Below, piece by piece: positions 16,239 through 25,890 of a stretch of 64,000 nucleotides of DNA; the stretch's first letter is position 1; every line of letters starts with the position of its first letter. The position numbers and the translations under genes are program-made. The stretch spans positions 25,336 through 89,335 of the forward strand of contig PNAM01000041.1 of assembly GCA_003170275.1 (NCBI GenBank). Direction: 5' to 3'. The stretch is from Myxococcales bacterium. Lineage in GTDB: Bacteria > Myxococcota_A > Polyangia > Palsa-1104. The notes under the pieces are model-generated. The model had not been told where the DNA came from, did no database searches, and saw only the letters and a list, made by a program, of their open reading frames with translations.

Positions 16239-19200
16239 ATGGACAAGCGCGTCTACGGCCTCGCGTTGCTGATCGCCGCAATCCCCGCTCAATCGGCGCC
16301 CGTCGCGCCCGCGCCGCCGCCGCACGGCGTGCTCGGCGCGTATGTGCGCGGGCCGAGCCAGCTGGTGGCCGGCACGCCGGCGGCGCTGCGCATCGCCACC
16401 CACTGGGCGACCTCCGAGCAGGTGAGCGGGCCGTTCTCGGGCGTCGCGGTGGAGGTCACGCTCGAGGGCGCGGGCCGGCGCATGACCGTTCACCGCGGGC
16501 GCACCGACGGCGCGGGCGTGGCCGACGCGCGCTTCGTGGTGCCCGAGTGGCCCGAGGGGAACTACACGCTGACCGTCGACGCGCGCTCGGCGCAGAAGCA
16601 CGACGTGCGCTCGCATGAGGTGTCGCTGGTGTCGGGCGGCAAGCTGCTGTTCGAGAGCGACAAGCCACTGTACCAGCCGACGCAGATCATCCACCTGCGC
16701 GCGATCGCGGTGCGGCCCGGGGACGGGCGGCCGGTCGGCGCGCACCCGGTCACCTTCAGCGTGCTCGACCCGCGCGGCAACCAGGTGTTCAAGGAGAGCC
16801 GCCCGCTCTCGGCGTTCGGCGTGGCGGCGGCCGACTTTGCGCTCGCCGACGAGATCACCAACGGCACCTATCACGCCCGCGTAGAACTGGGCGACAACGG
16901 CCCGTCGAGCGAGCTTCAGCTGTCGGTCGAGCGCTACTCGCTGCCCAAGTTCAAGGTGGCGATCGAGACCGACAAGCCGTTCTATGCGCCGGGCGATCGC
17001 GTCAAGCTGAGCATCGACAGCCGCTACTTCTTCGGCAAGCCAGTGGCGGGCGCCAAGGTCAAGGTGAAGGTCAGCCTGGAAGGCGGGCCGATCCGCGTCG
17101 AGCTCTCGGCGCTGCACGCGGTGCTCGACAAGGACGGCAAGGTGCGGCTCGAGGCCGAGGTGCCCGGCCTGTCGGGCGACGAGGCGAACCTGCGCATCTC
17201 CGCCGAGGTCACCGACACCGCCGAGCACTGCGAACAGGGCGCGCGCGAGGTGACGGTCTCGCGCGAGCCGGTGCGCCTGGAGGTGACCACCGAGGGCGCG
17301 CGCGTGGTGCCCGGCGCGGACAATCGCGTGTGGGTCGCGGCGACGCGGCCCGACGGCGCGCCGATCGCCGGCGAGGACGTGGAGCTGACGCTCAACGGCG
17401 GCAAGCGCCTCACCGCCAAGAGCGACGCAATCGGCGTGGCCGAGTTTCTCTACAAGCCGGTCGCGGGCGCGAGCAGCTCGTGCGGCGCCAATCGCGCTCA
17501 GCTCGAGGCGGCCCTGCGGGTGCGCGGCGGATTCAGCCACGTGCAGCGCTGCGTACCGGTGGCGCCGGCCGGCTCGCTCCTGTTGCGCACCGATCGCTCG
17601 ATCTATCCGTTCGGCGCGTCGGTGCAGGCCGAGGTGCTCGGGCTCGGCCCCGACGGCATCGCCTACCTCGACGTGGTCAAGGAGGGGCAGACCGTGGACA
17701 CCGCCGAGGTGCGCATGCTGAACGGGCACGGGCAGGTGACGCTGCCGCCCGACGAGCGGCGCTTCGGCACGCTCTCGCTCGAGGCCTATCGCATCGCGCC
17801 CGACGGTGCGCAGGTGCGCGACGCGCACGTGGTGTATGTCGAGCGGCCCGCCGCGCTCAAGGTCGAGGTGCACGCCGAGGGCGCCCAGGGCACGTTCCGC
17901 CCCGGCGAGTCGGGCAAGATCCGGCTGCACGTAGTCGACGCCAAGACCGGGCGCGGCACGCAGGCGCAGCTGGGCGTGGTGATGGTCGACCAGGCGCTGC
18001 TCGCGCTCAAGTCGGTCAAGCCGGGCGCCGCGCGCGTGTACTTCACGTTGGCGCAAGAGGCCACGCGGCCGCAGCTGGCCATGAAGGCGCGCCCGGGCGG
18101 CTACACCGTCGAGCGGCTGCTCGACGAGCCGAACCTCGACGGGCTCAAGCAGGAGGCGGCGCGCATCTTGTTGGCCGGCGCGGTGGCGCCGTGGAGCGGG
18201 TGGGAGATCGATCCGTGGACGCTGCGCAAGAGCGCGCGCGACGAGCAGGTGCAGCGGCTGGGCGAGAAGCTCGCGACGTATACCCACACCCACGACGTCG
18301 GTGAGCGCGTGGGCGAGAAGCACTGGCGTTGGCGCCGCGAGCTGCTCACGCAGATGATCGGCGACGGCGCGCTGCCCCAAAAGGACGCGCACGATCCGTG
18401 GGGCCGGCGCATCGCTTCGTCGGAGGCGGTGAGCTCGGCGGGGCTCGGCGAGTTCGAGCCGTTCGCGCTCGAGCAGGTCAACGAGCGGCTGACCGCGATC
18501 TACCAGGCGCTCGCGCGCGCGGGCATGGATCGCAAGCTGCCGCCCGATCCGGACGCCGCGAAGAAAAAAGGCGTGGTGCTGGCGATGGCCGACCTGGAGA
18601 AGCTGGCCGCCGACGGCAAGCTGCCCAAGTATCTGCTCACCGATCCGTGGGGCCAGCCGTGGCGCATCGAGGCGCGCAAGCGCGCGTTCCTGGTGGCCAC
18701 CATCCGCTCGCGGTTCCTCATCGCGTCCAACGGGCCCGACGGCGTGCCGTCGAAGGACGACCTGTATCCGCTCGACGAGTCCTATCGATACGGCCGCGCG
18801 ATCAAGGTCGCCGACATCATGGTGATGGGCGCGACCGCGAACGAAGCGTTCGGCGTGGGCGGCCTCGGGCTCATCGGGCGCGGGTATGGCGGCGGCGGGT
18901 CGGCCTCGGGCTACGGCATGGGGATGGGGCGCATCGGCACCGTCGGTCATGGAATGGGCGCGGGCATGGGCGCGGGCGGCGGCGAGGCGCGCGTGCGGCA
19001 GGATTTCCCCGAGACCATGTTGTGGCGGCCCGAGCTGCTAACCGACGCCAACGGCGACGCGAGCCTCGACGTGACCATGGCCGATTCGATCACCACCTGG
19101 CAGCTCACTGCCGAGGCCATCGCGGCCGACGGGCGGCTCGGCCAGACCACCGCCGAGGTGCGCGTGTTCCAGGACTTCTTCGTCGATCTCGATCTGCCGC

Positions 19201-20543
19201 CGACGGTCACGCAGCACGACGAGCTGGCCGTGCCGGTGGCGGTCTACAACTACCTGCCCGGGCCGCAGCGGGTGACCCTCGAGCTCGAGGATTCGCCGTG
19301 GTTCGAGCGGCTGGGCGACAAGAGCCAGTCGATCGATCTTTCACCGTCGCAGGTGGGCGTGCGCTACTTCCGCATTCGCTCGAACGGCGTGGGCCGCAAG
19401 AAGCTGCTGGTGCGCGCGCGCGGCACCTCCGCGTCGGATGCGATCGAAAAGTCGGTCGAGCTCGTGCCGGACGGCGCCGAGCGCGCGGTGTCGTTCCAGG
19501 ATCGGCTCGAGCCGGGCACGCGCAGCCACCAGTTCACCATCCCGCCCAATGCGATCGCCGATGCGTCGATCGCGGGCCTGAAGATCTACCCGTCGATGGC
19601 GACCCATGTGATCGAGGGGCTCGACTCGATGCTGCGCATGCCGGGCGGCTGCTTCGAGCAGACCTCGTCGACGACCTATCCCAACGCGCTGATCCTCGAC
19701 TACCTGCGCACCACCGGAAAAGCGACGCCCGAGGTGGAGAAGAAGGCCAAGGAGTACCTCGCCGCGGGCTACCAGCGGCTGTTGTCGTTCGAGGTGCCGG
19801 GCGGCGGCTTCTCGTGGTTCGGCAGCGCGCCGGCCAACAAGATCCTCACGGCGTACGGGATCGAGGAGTTCTTCGACATGGCGCGCGTGCACACCATCGA
19901 TCGCCGCGTGATCGAGCGCACCCAGGAGTGGCTGGTCAAGCAGCAGAAGGCGGACGGGAGCTGGGCGCCGGACAGCTCCTTCATTAATGAGGGGGCGACC
20001 AACCACTTCAACAACGACGTGACCCGCATCACGGCCTACATCGCGGTGGCGCTCAAGCACACCGGCTACAAGGGGGCGGCGGTGGCGCGCGCGTCGGACT
20101 ACGTGCGCAACGCGATGGGAAACGAGAAGGCGCATGATGCCTACACGCTCGCGCTCGCGGTCGAGCTGTTGTCGGGTCGCGACCACGCGCTCGACGCGGT
20201 GCTCGAGCGCCTGTGGGCGAGCACAAGGACGAAGCCGACGGCAAGACCTCGTCGTTCACGTCGAAGGAGAAGACGCCGACCTACGGCAGCGGCAAGTCGG
20301 GGACGGTCGAGACCACCGCTTTGGCGGCGTACGCGATGTTGCAGTCGCCAAACGGCCAGCTCGGGCGGATCGATCGCGCGATCGGGTACCTCCTCGGCAA
20401 CAAGGACACGTTCGGCAACTGGTACTCGACGCAGGCGACGATCTTGTCGCTCAAGGCGCTCTTGTCGTATGGCGGGCACACGCCGAACAAGGGCAAGGGA
20501 ACGATCACCGTCACCGTCGACGGCAAGGCGGTGGCGAGCCTGA
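16239..20543 (+). CDS. Alpha-2-macroglobulin-family protein, 5' part (frame lost near 20215)
   Basis: Large secreted or periplasmic protease-trap protein. ATG 16239 begins a signal peptide (VYGLALLIAAIPAQSA). Macroglobulin-type repeats follow (FESDKPLYQPTQIIHLRAIA, TDKPFYAPGDRVKLSIDSRY). An unusual insert around 18340-18780 has two DPWG segments and a SNGPDGVPSKDDLY motif like pseudopilin GspG. A Gly-rich stretch (18850-18990) lies where bait regions sit. The thioester motif is intact as GGCFEQTS at 19650. Homology continues to about 20210 and then switches to the next frame; the last 110 or so residues of this frame are Arg-rich noise. Confidence 0.88.
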   Translation: MDKRVYGLALLIAAIPAQSAPVAPAPPPHGVLGAYVRGPSQLVAGTPAALRIATHWATSEQVSGPFSGVAVEVTLEGAGRRMTVHRGRTDGAGVADARFVVPEWPEGNYTLTVDARSAQKHDVRSHEVSLVSGGKLLFESDKPLYQPTQIIHLRAIAVRPGDGRPVGAHPVTFSVLDPRGNQVFKESRPLSAFGVAAADFALADEITNGTYHARVELGDNGPSSELQLSVERYSLPKFKVAIETDKPFYAPGDRVKLSIDSRYFFGKPVAGAKVKVKVSLEGGPIRVELSALHAVLDKDGKVRLEAEVPGLSGDEANLRISAEVTDTAEHCEQGAREVTVSREPVRLEVTTEGARVVPGADNRVWVAATRPDGAPIAGEDVELTLNGGKRLTAKSDAIGVAEFLYKPVAGASSSCGANRAQLEAALRVRGGFSHVQRCVPVAPAGSLLLRTDRSIYPFGASVQAEVLGLGPDGIAYLDVVKEGQTVDTAEVRMLNGHGQVTLPPDERRFGTLSLEAYRIAPDGAQVRDAHVVYVERPAALKVEVHAEGAQGTFRPGESGKIRLHVVDAKTGRGTQAQLGVVMVDQALLALKSVKPGAARVYFTLAQEATRPQLAMKARPGGYTVERLLDEPNLDGLKQEAARILLAGAVAPWSGWEIDPWTLRKSARDEQVQRLGEKLATYTHTHDVGERVGEKHWRWRRELLTQMIGDGALPQKDAHDPWGRRIASSEAVSSAGLGEFEPFALEQVNERLTAIYQALARAGMDRKLPPDPDAAKKKGVVLAMADLEKLAADGKLPKYLLTDPWGQPWRIEARKRAFLVATIRSRFLIASNGPDGVPSKDDLYPLDESYRYGRAIKVADIMVMGATANEAFGVGGLGLIGRGYGGGGSASGYGMGMGRIGTVGHGMGAGMGAGGGEARVRQDFPETMLWRPELLTDANGDASLDVTMADSITTWQLTAEAIAADGRLGQTTAEVRVFQDFFVDLDLPPTVTQHDELAVPVAVYNYLPGPQRVTLELEDSPWFERLGDKSQSIDLSPSQVGVRYFRIRSNGVGRKKLLVRARGTSASDAIEKSVELVPDGAERAVSFQDRLEPGTRSHQFTIPPNAIADASIAGLKIYPSMATHVIEGLDSMLRMPGGCFEQTSSTTYPNALILDYLRTTGKATPEVEKKAKEYLAAGYQRLLSFEVPGGGFSWFGSAPANKILTAYGIEEFFDMARVHTIDRRVIERTQEWLVKQQKADGSWAPDSSFINEGATNHFNNDVTRITAYIAVALKHTGYKGAAVARASDYVRNAMGNEKAHDAYTLALAVELLSGRDHALDAVLERLWASTRTKPTARPRRSRRRRRRRPTAAASRGRSRPPLWRRTRCCSRQTASSGGSIARSGTSSATRTRSATGTRRRRRSCRSRRSCRMAGTRRTRARERSPSPSTARRWRA

Positions 20544-21097
20544 AGGTGGACGCGGCGACGGACGCGTTGCAGGCGCTCGATCTGCCGCAGGCGACGGTGC
20601 CGGGCCGTCACGAGGTGGCGCTGGTGTTCGACGGCACAGGGCGGCTGGCGTATCAGCTCGTCGGGCGCTACTTCGAGCCGCGCCTGGTCAACGCCGGCGA
20701 CCAGCCGTCCGCCGGCGAGCTGCAGGTCGCGACCAGGCTCGATCGCACGCACCTGAAGATGGGCGAAGGGCTGGTCGAGGAGGTGCGCTTCTCGTCGCGG
20801 TCGGGCGGCGTGGACATGCCGATCGTGACCGCCGGGTTGCCGCCCGGGTTCGACGTGGACAAAGAAGAGCTCGATCGGCTGGTGAAGACGCACGTGGTGG
20901 AGAAGGTGCAGCAGACGCCGCGTGAGCTGATCTTCTACCTGACGCGCCTCGAGGAGGACCACCCGCTGGCGATCTCGCTGCACCTGCGTTCGCGGTTCCC
21001 CGAGCGCGTGCAGGTGCCGCCGGCGACGGTGTACGAATATTACAAGCCAGAGAAGAAGGCGATCGGCGCGCCGCTCACGGTGACGGTCGACGGCTGA
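20213..21097 (+). CDS. Alpha-2-macroglobulin-family protein, 3' part in a shifted frame
   Basis: 294 codons continuing the macroglobulin after an apparent frameshift near 20211-20220. It carries the rest of the thioester-domain helices (TVETTALAAYAMLQSPNGQ, NWYSTQATILSLKALLSYGG) and the receptor-binding-like beta domain, ending at 21097 (GAPLTVTVDG). It has no plausible independent start; the GTG at 20213 is only the first start-like codon. Restoring one G in the GGG at 20214-20217 would fuse the frames as LERLWGEHKDEADGK. It is either a real recent mutation, an assembly error, or less likely recoding. Confidence 0.8.
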   Translation: MGEHKDEADGKTSSFTSKEKTPTYGSGKSGTVETTALAAYAMLQSPNGQLGRIDRAIGYLLGNKDTFGNWYSTQATILSLKALLSYGGHTPNKGKGTITVTVDGKAVASLKVDAATDALQALDLPQATVPGRHEVALVFDGTGRLAYQLVGRYFEPRLVNAGDQPSAGELQVATRLDRTHLKMGEGLVEEVRFSSRSGGVDMPIVTAGLPPGFDVDKEELDRLVKTHVVEKVQQTPRELIFYLTRLEEDHPLAISLHLRSRFPERVQVPPATVYEYYKPEKKAIGAPLTVTVDG

Positions 21098-21112
21098 GAC
21101 GCGGTGCCGCGC

Positions 21113-22129
21113 TCACCGGCCGCTGCCGTGCTCAGCGCGGTAATCCGAAAGCAGGCCGCGTGCCCGCTGCAGGAGCTCGCGCGGGAGCAGCGTCGGGGCC
21201 ATCTTGTCGCGTGCGACCCGCGCGGCGGCGAAGAACTCGGCGCGGAACGAGTCGCTCACCGGCACAATCTTGACGCCTTGATGCTGGAAGGCGCCGTGCA
21301 GGAGCGCCTCCTCCTGCTGCCGCGAGACTTCGTCGAGGCGATTCGCCATCTGCGCAGTCGCCGCCCGAAGCTGGCGCTGGTCGTCCGGCGAGATCAGCGC
21401 GAACGCGCGGTTCGTCAGCAGCACGCAGCCGAACAGATACTCGCCGCGGAGATCGACCAGGTAGGGCGCCTCCGTCGACCACTGGAAGGCCAGCGCCGCG
21501 GTCGGCAGCGCCCAGAACGCGTCGCTGTGGCCGGCGTCGAACTCGCGTCCCGCTCGCTCGAGCGCCGCAGGCACGATGTTGAGCCCCATCTCGCGCGCCA
21601 ACGAGATGAAGGTGGTTTCGAGGTCCCAGATCCAGATGCGGGTCGCGCGCAGCTCCGCCATGCTGGTGACCGGCCGGCGGCCGAAATAGATGCCGGCGCC
21701 GAGCGGCGACGTGCCGAGATAGACGAACCCGGACTGCTGCGCCTCAGCGGCCAGATCGGCGGCGAGTTGGTTCACGACGTACTTCGCCTCCCCGGCTTCT
21801 TGGAAGAGTCCAGGCACTTCGAGCACGCGCAGGCTCGGCATCACCCGCCGACAGCCGGGGCCGCCCGACCCGGTGCCCTCGAGGCTCCCGCGCTGAACGC
21901 GCTCGAAGACCTGGTTCTCGTCGCCGGCGATGCCGCCCAGGTACCACTTGAGCCGCACCTCGTCGTTGGTCGCCTGCGCGACGTCACGCGAGAACGCCTT
22001 CATTTCGCGCGCCCACGCCGTCCCCTCGGGCACGACCGTGCCCATGCGCAGCGTGTACTTCGGGTCCGCCGACGCGCCGCGCGGCAGCGTCGCCACCAGC
22101 CCGAGGAGCAGCCATCCAAGCCATCGCAT
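21113..22129 (-). CDS. DctP-like TRAP-type solute-binding protein
   Basis: 338 aa from ATG 22129 with a signal peptide (RWLGWLLLGLVATLPRGASA). Features of TRAP DctP proteins: YTLRMGTVVPEGTAWAREM near the N terminus, and the substrate-contact stretch ATRIWIWDLETTFISLARE. No dctQ/dctM membrane genes are adjacent, so it is an orphan binding protein here. In myxobacteria and relatives such solitary DctP homologues occur with other envelope functions. A -10-like TACGCT sits 6 nt before the start codon. Confidence 0.85.
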   Translation of the reverse strand: MRWLGWLLLGLVATLPRGASADPKYTLRMGTVVPEGTAWAREMKAFSRDVAQATNDEVRLKWYLGGIAGDENQVFERVQRGSLEGTGSGGPGCRRVMPSLRVLEVPGLFQEAGEAKYVVNQLAADLAAEAQQSGFVYLGTSPLGAGIYFGRRPVTSMAELRATRIWIWDLETTFISLAREMGLNIVPAALERAGREFDAGHSDAFWALPTAALAFQWSTEAPYLVDLRGEYLFGCVLLTNRAFALISPDDQRQLRAATAQMANRLDEVSRQQEEALLHGAFQHQGVKIVPVSDSFRAEFFAAARVARDKMAPTLLPRELLQRARGLLSDYRAEHGSGR

Positions 22130-22135
22130 CGCGTG

Positions 22136-22141
22136 AGCGTA
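22136..22141 (-). promoter_or_regulatory. Candidate -10 element with leaderless spacing (DctP-like gene)
   Basis: TACGCT on the minus strand, 6 nt, then ATG at 22129. A weaker hexamer than most of the set. It faces the divergent site at 22184. Confidence 0.3.
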
Positions 22142-22183
22142 TCCCGCGGACCGGCGGCGGCGCAACCGGTGGCCGCTCTAGTG

Positions 22184-22189
22184 TAGTAT
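22184..22189 (+). promoter_or_regulatory. Candidate -10 element with leaderless spacing (22196 gene)
   Basis: TAGTAT, exactly 6 nt, then GTG 22196. No Shine-Dalgarno site is possible in the remaining leader. Confidence 0.42.
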
Positions 22190-23147
22190 CCGCGCGTGAC
22201 CACCTGGCTGCGCTCGTCGCGCTTCGATCTGTGGCTGCAGCTCGGCGCGCTGGCGGCGATCGCGCCGGCGCTGCTGATCCACGGCGCGTTCGATCCGGCA
22301 CGGGCGTCGTCGATGCTCCCGCTGGTGTCGCTGATCGCGATCCCGTTCCTGCACGTGTTCGGCTCGTTCCTGTTCGCGTTCTCCGGCGAGCGCAACGCCA
22401 GCGCGTCGCCGCCGCGCCGGCTGGGCGTCCAGTGGGCGACGTGGATCGCCGCGGCGCTGCTGTTGCAGGCGATCGCGCCGCGCGCGCTGGCCACCTTCGC
22501 GCTGCTCTACGGCGGCTGGCACATCCTGCGGCAGAACTTCGGCTTCCTGCGCGAGATCGCTCACCGCGCGGGGCTCGATCACGATCGCGCGCTGCGCCGG
22601 CTCGATCTGGCGGCCTGCGTCGCGCCGGCGGTCGCGCTGTGGCTGCTGGTCGCCTCGCGCGGACCCTGGCGCTTCATCAACGCCGACGTCTACCACGCGG
22701 CCGCGCCGGCCTGGCTGTTGTCGCTGGCGTTCGTCGCGGTGCCGGCCACGCTGCTGCTGCGCGAGCGCCGGCTCGCCGGCCGCTGCTCGTCTGGCGGCGG
22801 GCTGCTCTTGCTCGCGGGCAACGCCGCGGCGCTGCTCGGACCCGCGCTGCTGCTCGACGATCTGACGCTCATCTACACGCTCTCGGCCTCGTACCATGGC
22901 TTTCAGTACCTGGCCTATCTCGCCGAGCGCGAGCGCGAACGACGACCCGCCGAAGATCCGACCCGCGTGCTGTTGCCGCTCGCCTCGGCGATCGTGTTGT
23001 GCATGCTTGGTTGGTTCGTCACGCTGGTGGTGATCGCGTGGCTGTGCTCGGCCGCGCGCGCCGAGCAGGTGCTGCTGATCGGCTGGTACGTGATCGTGCC
23101 GTTCCACTACTTCGTCGACGGTCGGATCTGGCGCCGCGCGCCGCGGC

Positions 23148-24386
<1,239 letters not shown>

Positions 24387-24400
24387 CTGGGCCCATTGTA

Positions 24401-24658
24401 TCAGGCTCGTGGGCGACTGCTGAACCGATCGGCGACGGTGAGGCCGAGCCGCCCGAGTAGCAGCCCCGGCACCAGCAGGAACACCGTGACGCGAAGCAGC
24501 ATGAACGCCGCGAGCGCGGCCAGCGGCGCGAAGCGGCCGTGGCGCGCACCGACGAGCGCGCTCATCAGATCGACGTCGGACGCGAGGCGCCCGAGCGCGA
24601 AGTAGAGCACCAGCAAGAGCGCCAGCGCGACGGCCAGCCGGGGCACGCGACGGGTCAC
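24401..24658 (-). CDS. Small two-helix membrane protein
   Basis: 85 aa with two strongly hydrophobic segments (LAVALALLLVLYFALG and APLAALAAFMLLRVTVFLLVPGLLLG) joined by a polar loop with SDVDLMSALVGARHGRF. It begins 8 nt after the stop of the alpha-helical barrel-like gene on the same strand, suggesting cotranscription. No family recognised. Confidence 0.6.
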   Translation of the reverse strand: MTRRVPRLAVALALLLVLYFALGRLASDVDLMSALVGARHGRFAPLAALAAFMLLRVTVFLLVPGLLLGRLGLTVADRFSSRPRA

Positions 24659-24665
24659 GGTCTCG

Positions 24666-25787
24666 TCACCGTTTCCTTGGGGCGGTCAGCATGGCGAACA
24701 GGATGGCGTTGCCGATCGGGCCGCCGGTGACGAAGCGGCGCGCGCCCGAGCGATCGTCCGGCGCACCGAACAGCTGCACGGTGGCGAACAGCGAGTCAAA
24801 CAGCGCCGCGTCGCCGTTCATGCGCGCCGCGCCGAGCGCGAACCCGGTCGCGCTCACGCCGAAGCCGAGCACCAGCGGCCCGGAGTCGGCGTCGCCGCTG
24901 CCGCGGTGCCCGCGCGGATATTCGCGCAGCGCGCCGAAGCCGAGCGGGGCGCCGTAGAGCTCGCGCTTCATCGCGTCGACCAGGTCGTGCGACAGCGCGG
25001 GATCGGCCCACCCGAGAAAATACGCCGCCAGCGCGGTGCCCGATCCGCGCGGCGCGCCGCCCGGCATGGTCTGGCGGAGCAGGCCGGTGCGCGCGTCGAT
25101 CGAGCGCTGCCGCAGCCGCGCGCAGAAGCGCGCCACCAGCGCCGCATATTCGTGCGTGCCGAGCGCGCGGTCGTGTAGCGCGAGCGAGCCGATCACCGCC
25201 GCGTTGTCGACGGGGAACACCTCGCCCGGATACGAGTCCAGCAGCAGCGACGGCGCGCGCTCGAGCCGCCGTGCCAGCGCGGCGCTGACGCGATCGTTGA
25301 GGGCAGCGTGTGCGCCGGTGGGATCGAGCAGACGATCGAGGCTGAGCGCCAGGTTGAGATAACCGAGATACGAGCCGTGGTGCGCGTCGCCGTCGAGCGT
25401 CTCGAGCGGGTCGTCGCCGCTCCACGCGTCGGTGTCGAACTTGCGCACCGCCGGCGAGATCATCTTGGCGATGCACGTCTCGATCAGCGGCAGCTCGCGC
25501 GCGCGCCGCTCGGGGTGCTCGAGCGCGAGCTGGCCGAAGCCCATCGCCGCCATCATGTAGGTGCCGAACAGCCATTCCCCATCGAGGACCTTGGAGCCGA
25601 GGGGAAAGTCCCTGGGCGTCAGCGGCCGCGCGATGGTCTGCTCGAGGCCGCGCTCGAGCTTGCCCTGCAGCTCGCCGTCGCCGCGAAACCAACCGCCCGC
25701 CTCGCGCGCACACAGCCGATGGGGCACCGTCCAGGTCGCCACCGCGACGATCAGGATCCACAACGCGCGCCGTCGCAGCTTCGGCAT
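24666..25787 (-). CDS. Secreted or membrane-anchored alpha/alpha-barrel-like protein
   Basis: 373 aa with an N-terminal hydrophobic signal or anchor (ALWILIVAVATWTVP). The rest is mainly helical with repeated aromatic/Gly turns (GEWLFGTYMMAAMGFGQLAL, DAHHGSYLGYLNLALSLDRL, SYPGEVFPVDNAAVIGSLAL), like the six-hairpin (alpha/alpha) toroids of linalool-dehydratase-like or glycan-active proteins. Acidic residues in WSGDDPLETLDGD and FPVDNA could be catalytic. Specific function unknown. It is divergent from the TonB receptor gene with 103 bp between. Confidence 0.72.
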   Translation of the reverse strand: MPKLRRRALWILIVAVATWTVPHRLCAREAGGWFRGDGELQGKLERGLEQTIARPLTPRDFPLGSKVLDGEWLFGTYMMAAMGFGQLALEHPERRARELPLIETCIAKMISPAVRKFDTDAWSGDDPLETLDGDAHHGSYLGYLNLALSLDRLLDPTGAHAALNDRVSAALARRLERAPSLLLDSYPGEVFPVDNAAVIGSLALHDRALGTHEYAALVARFCARLRQRSIDARTGLLRQTMPGGAPRGSGTALAAYFLGWADPALSHDLVDAMKRELYGAPLGFGALREYPRGHRGSGDADSGPLVLGFGVSATGFALGAARMNGDAALFDSLFATVQLFGAPDDRSGARRFVTGGPIGNAILFAMLTAPRKR

Positions 25788-25890
25788 CGCACGTACTACG
25801 CTGCCGCGCCGGGTGGGCTCCCCGGCCGAACTTTACGTTTCTTTACAAAGCCCTGCGCACCATCGGACTGCGCTAGAGTCGACGCCGCTC

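Noticed and set aside
20200..20225. Programmed -1 frameshift in the macroglobulin
   Set aside because: No slippery heptamer of the X XXY YYZ type and no downstream structure recognised; mutation or error is more economical.
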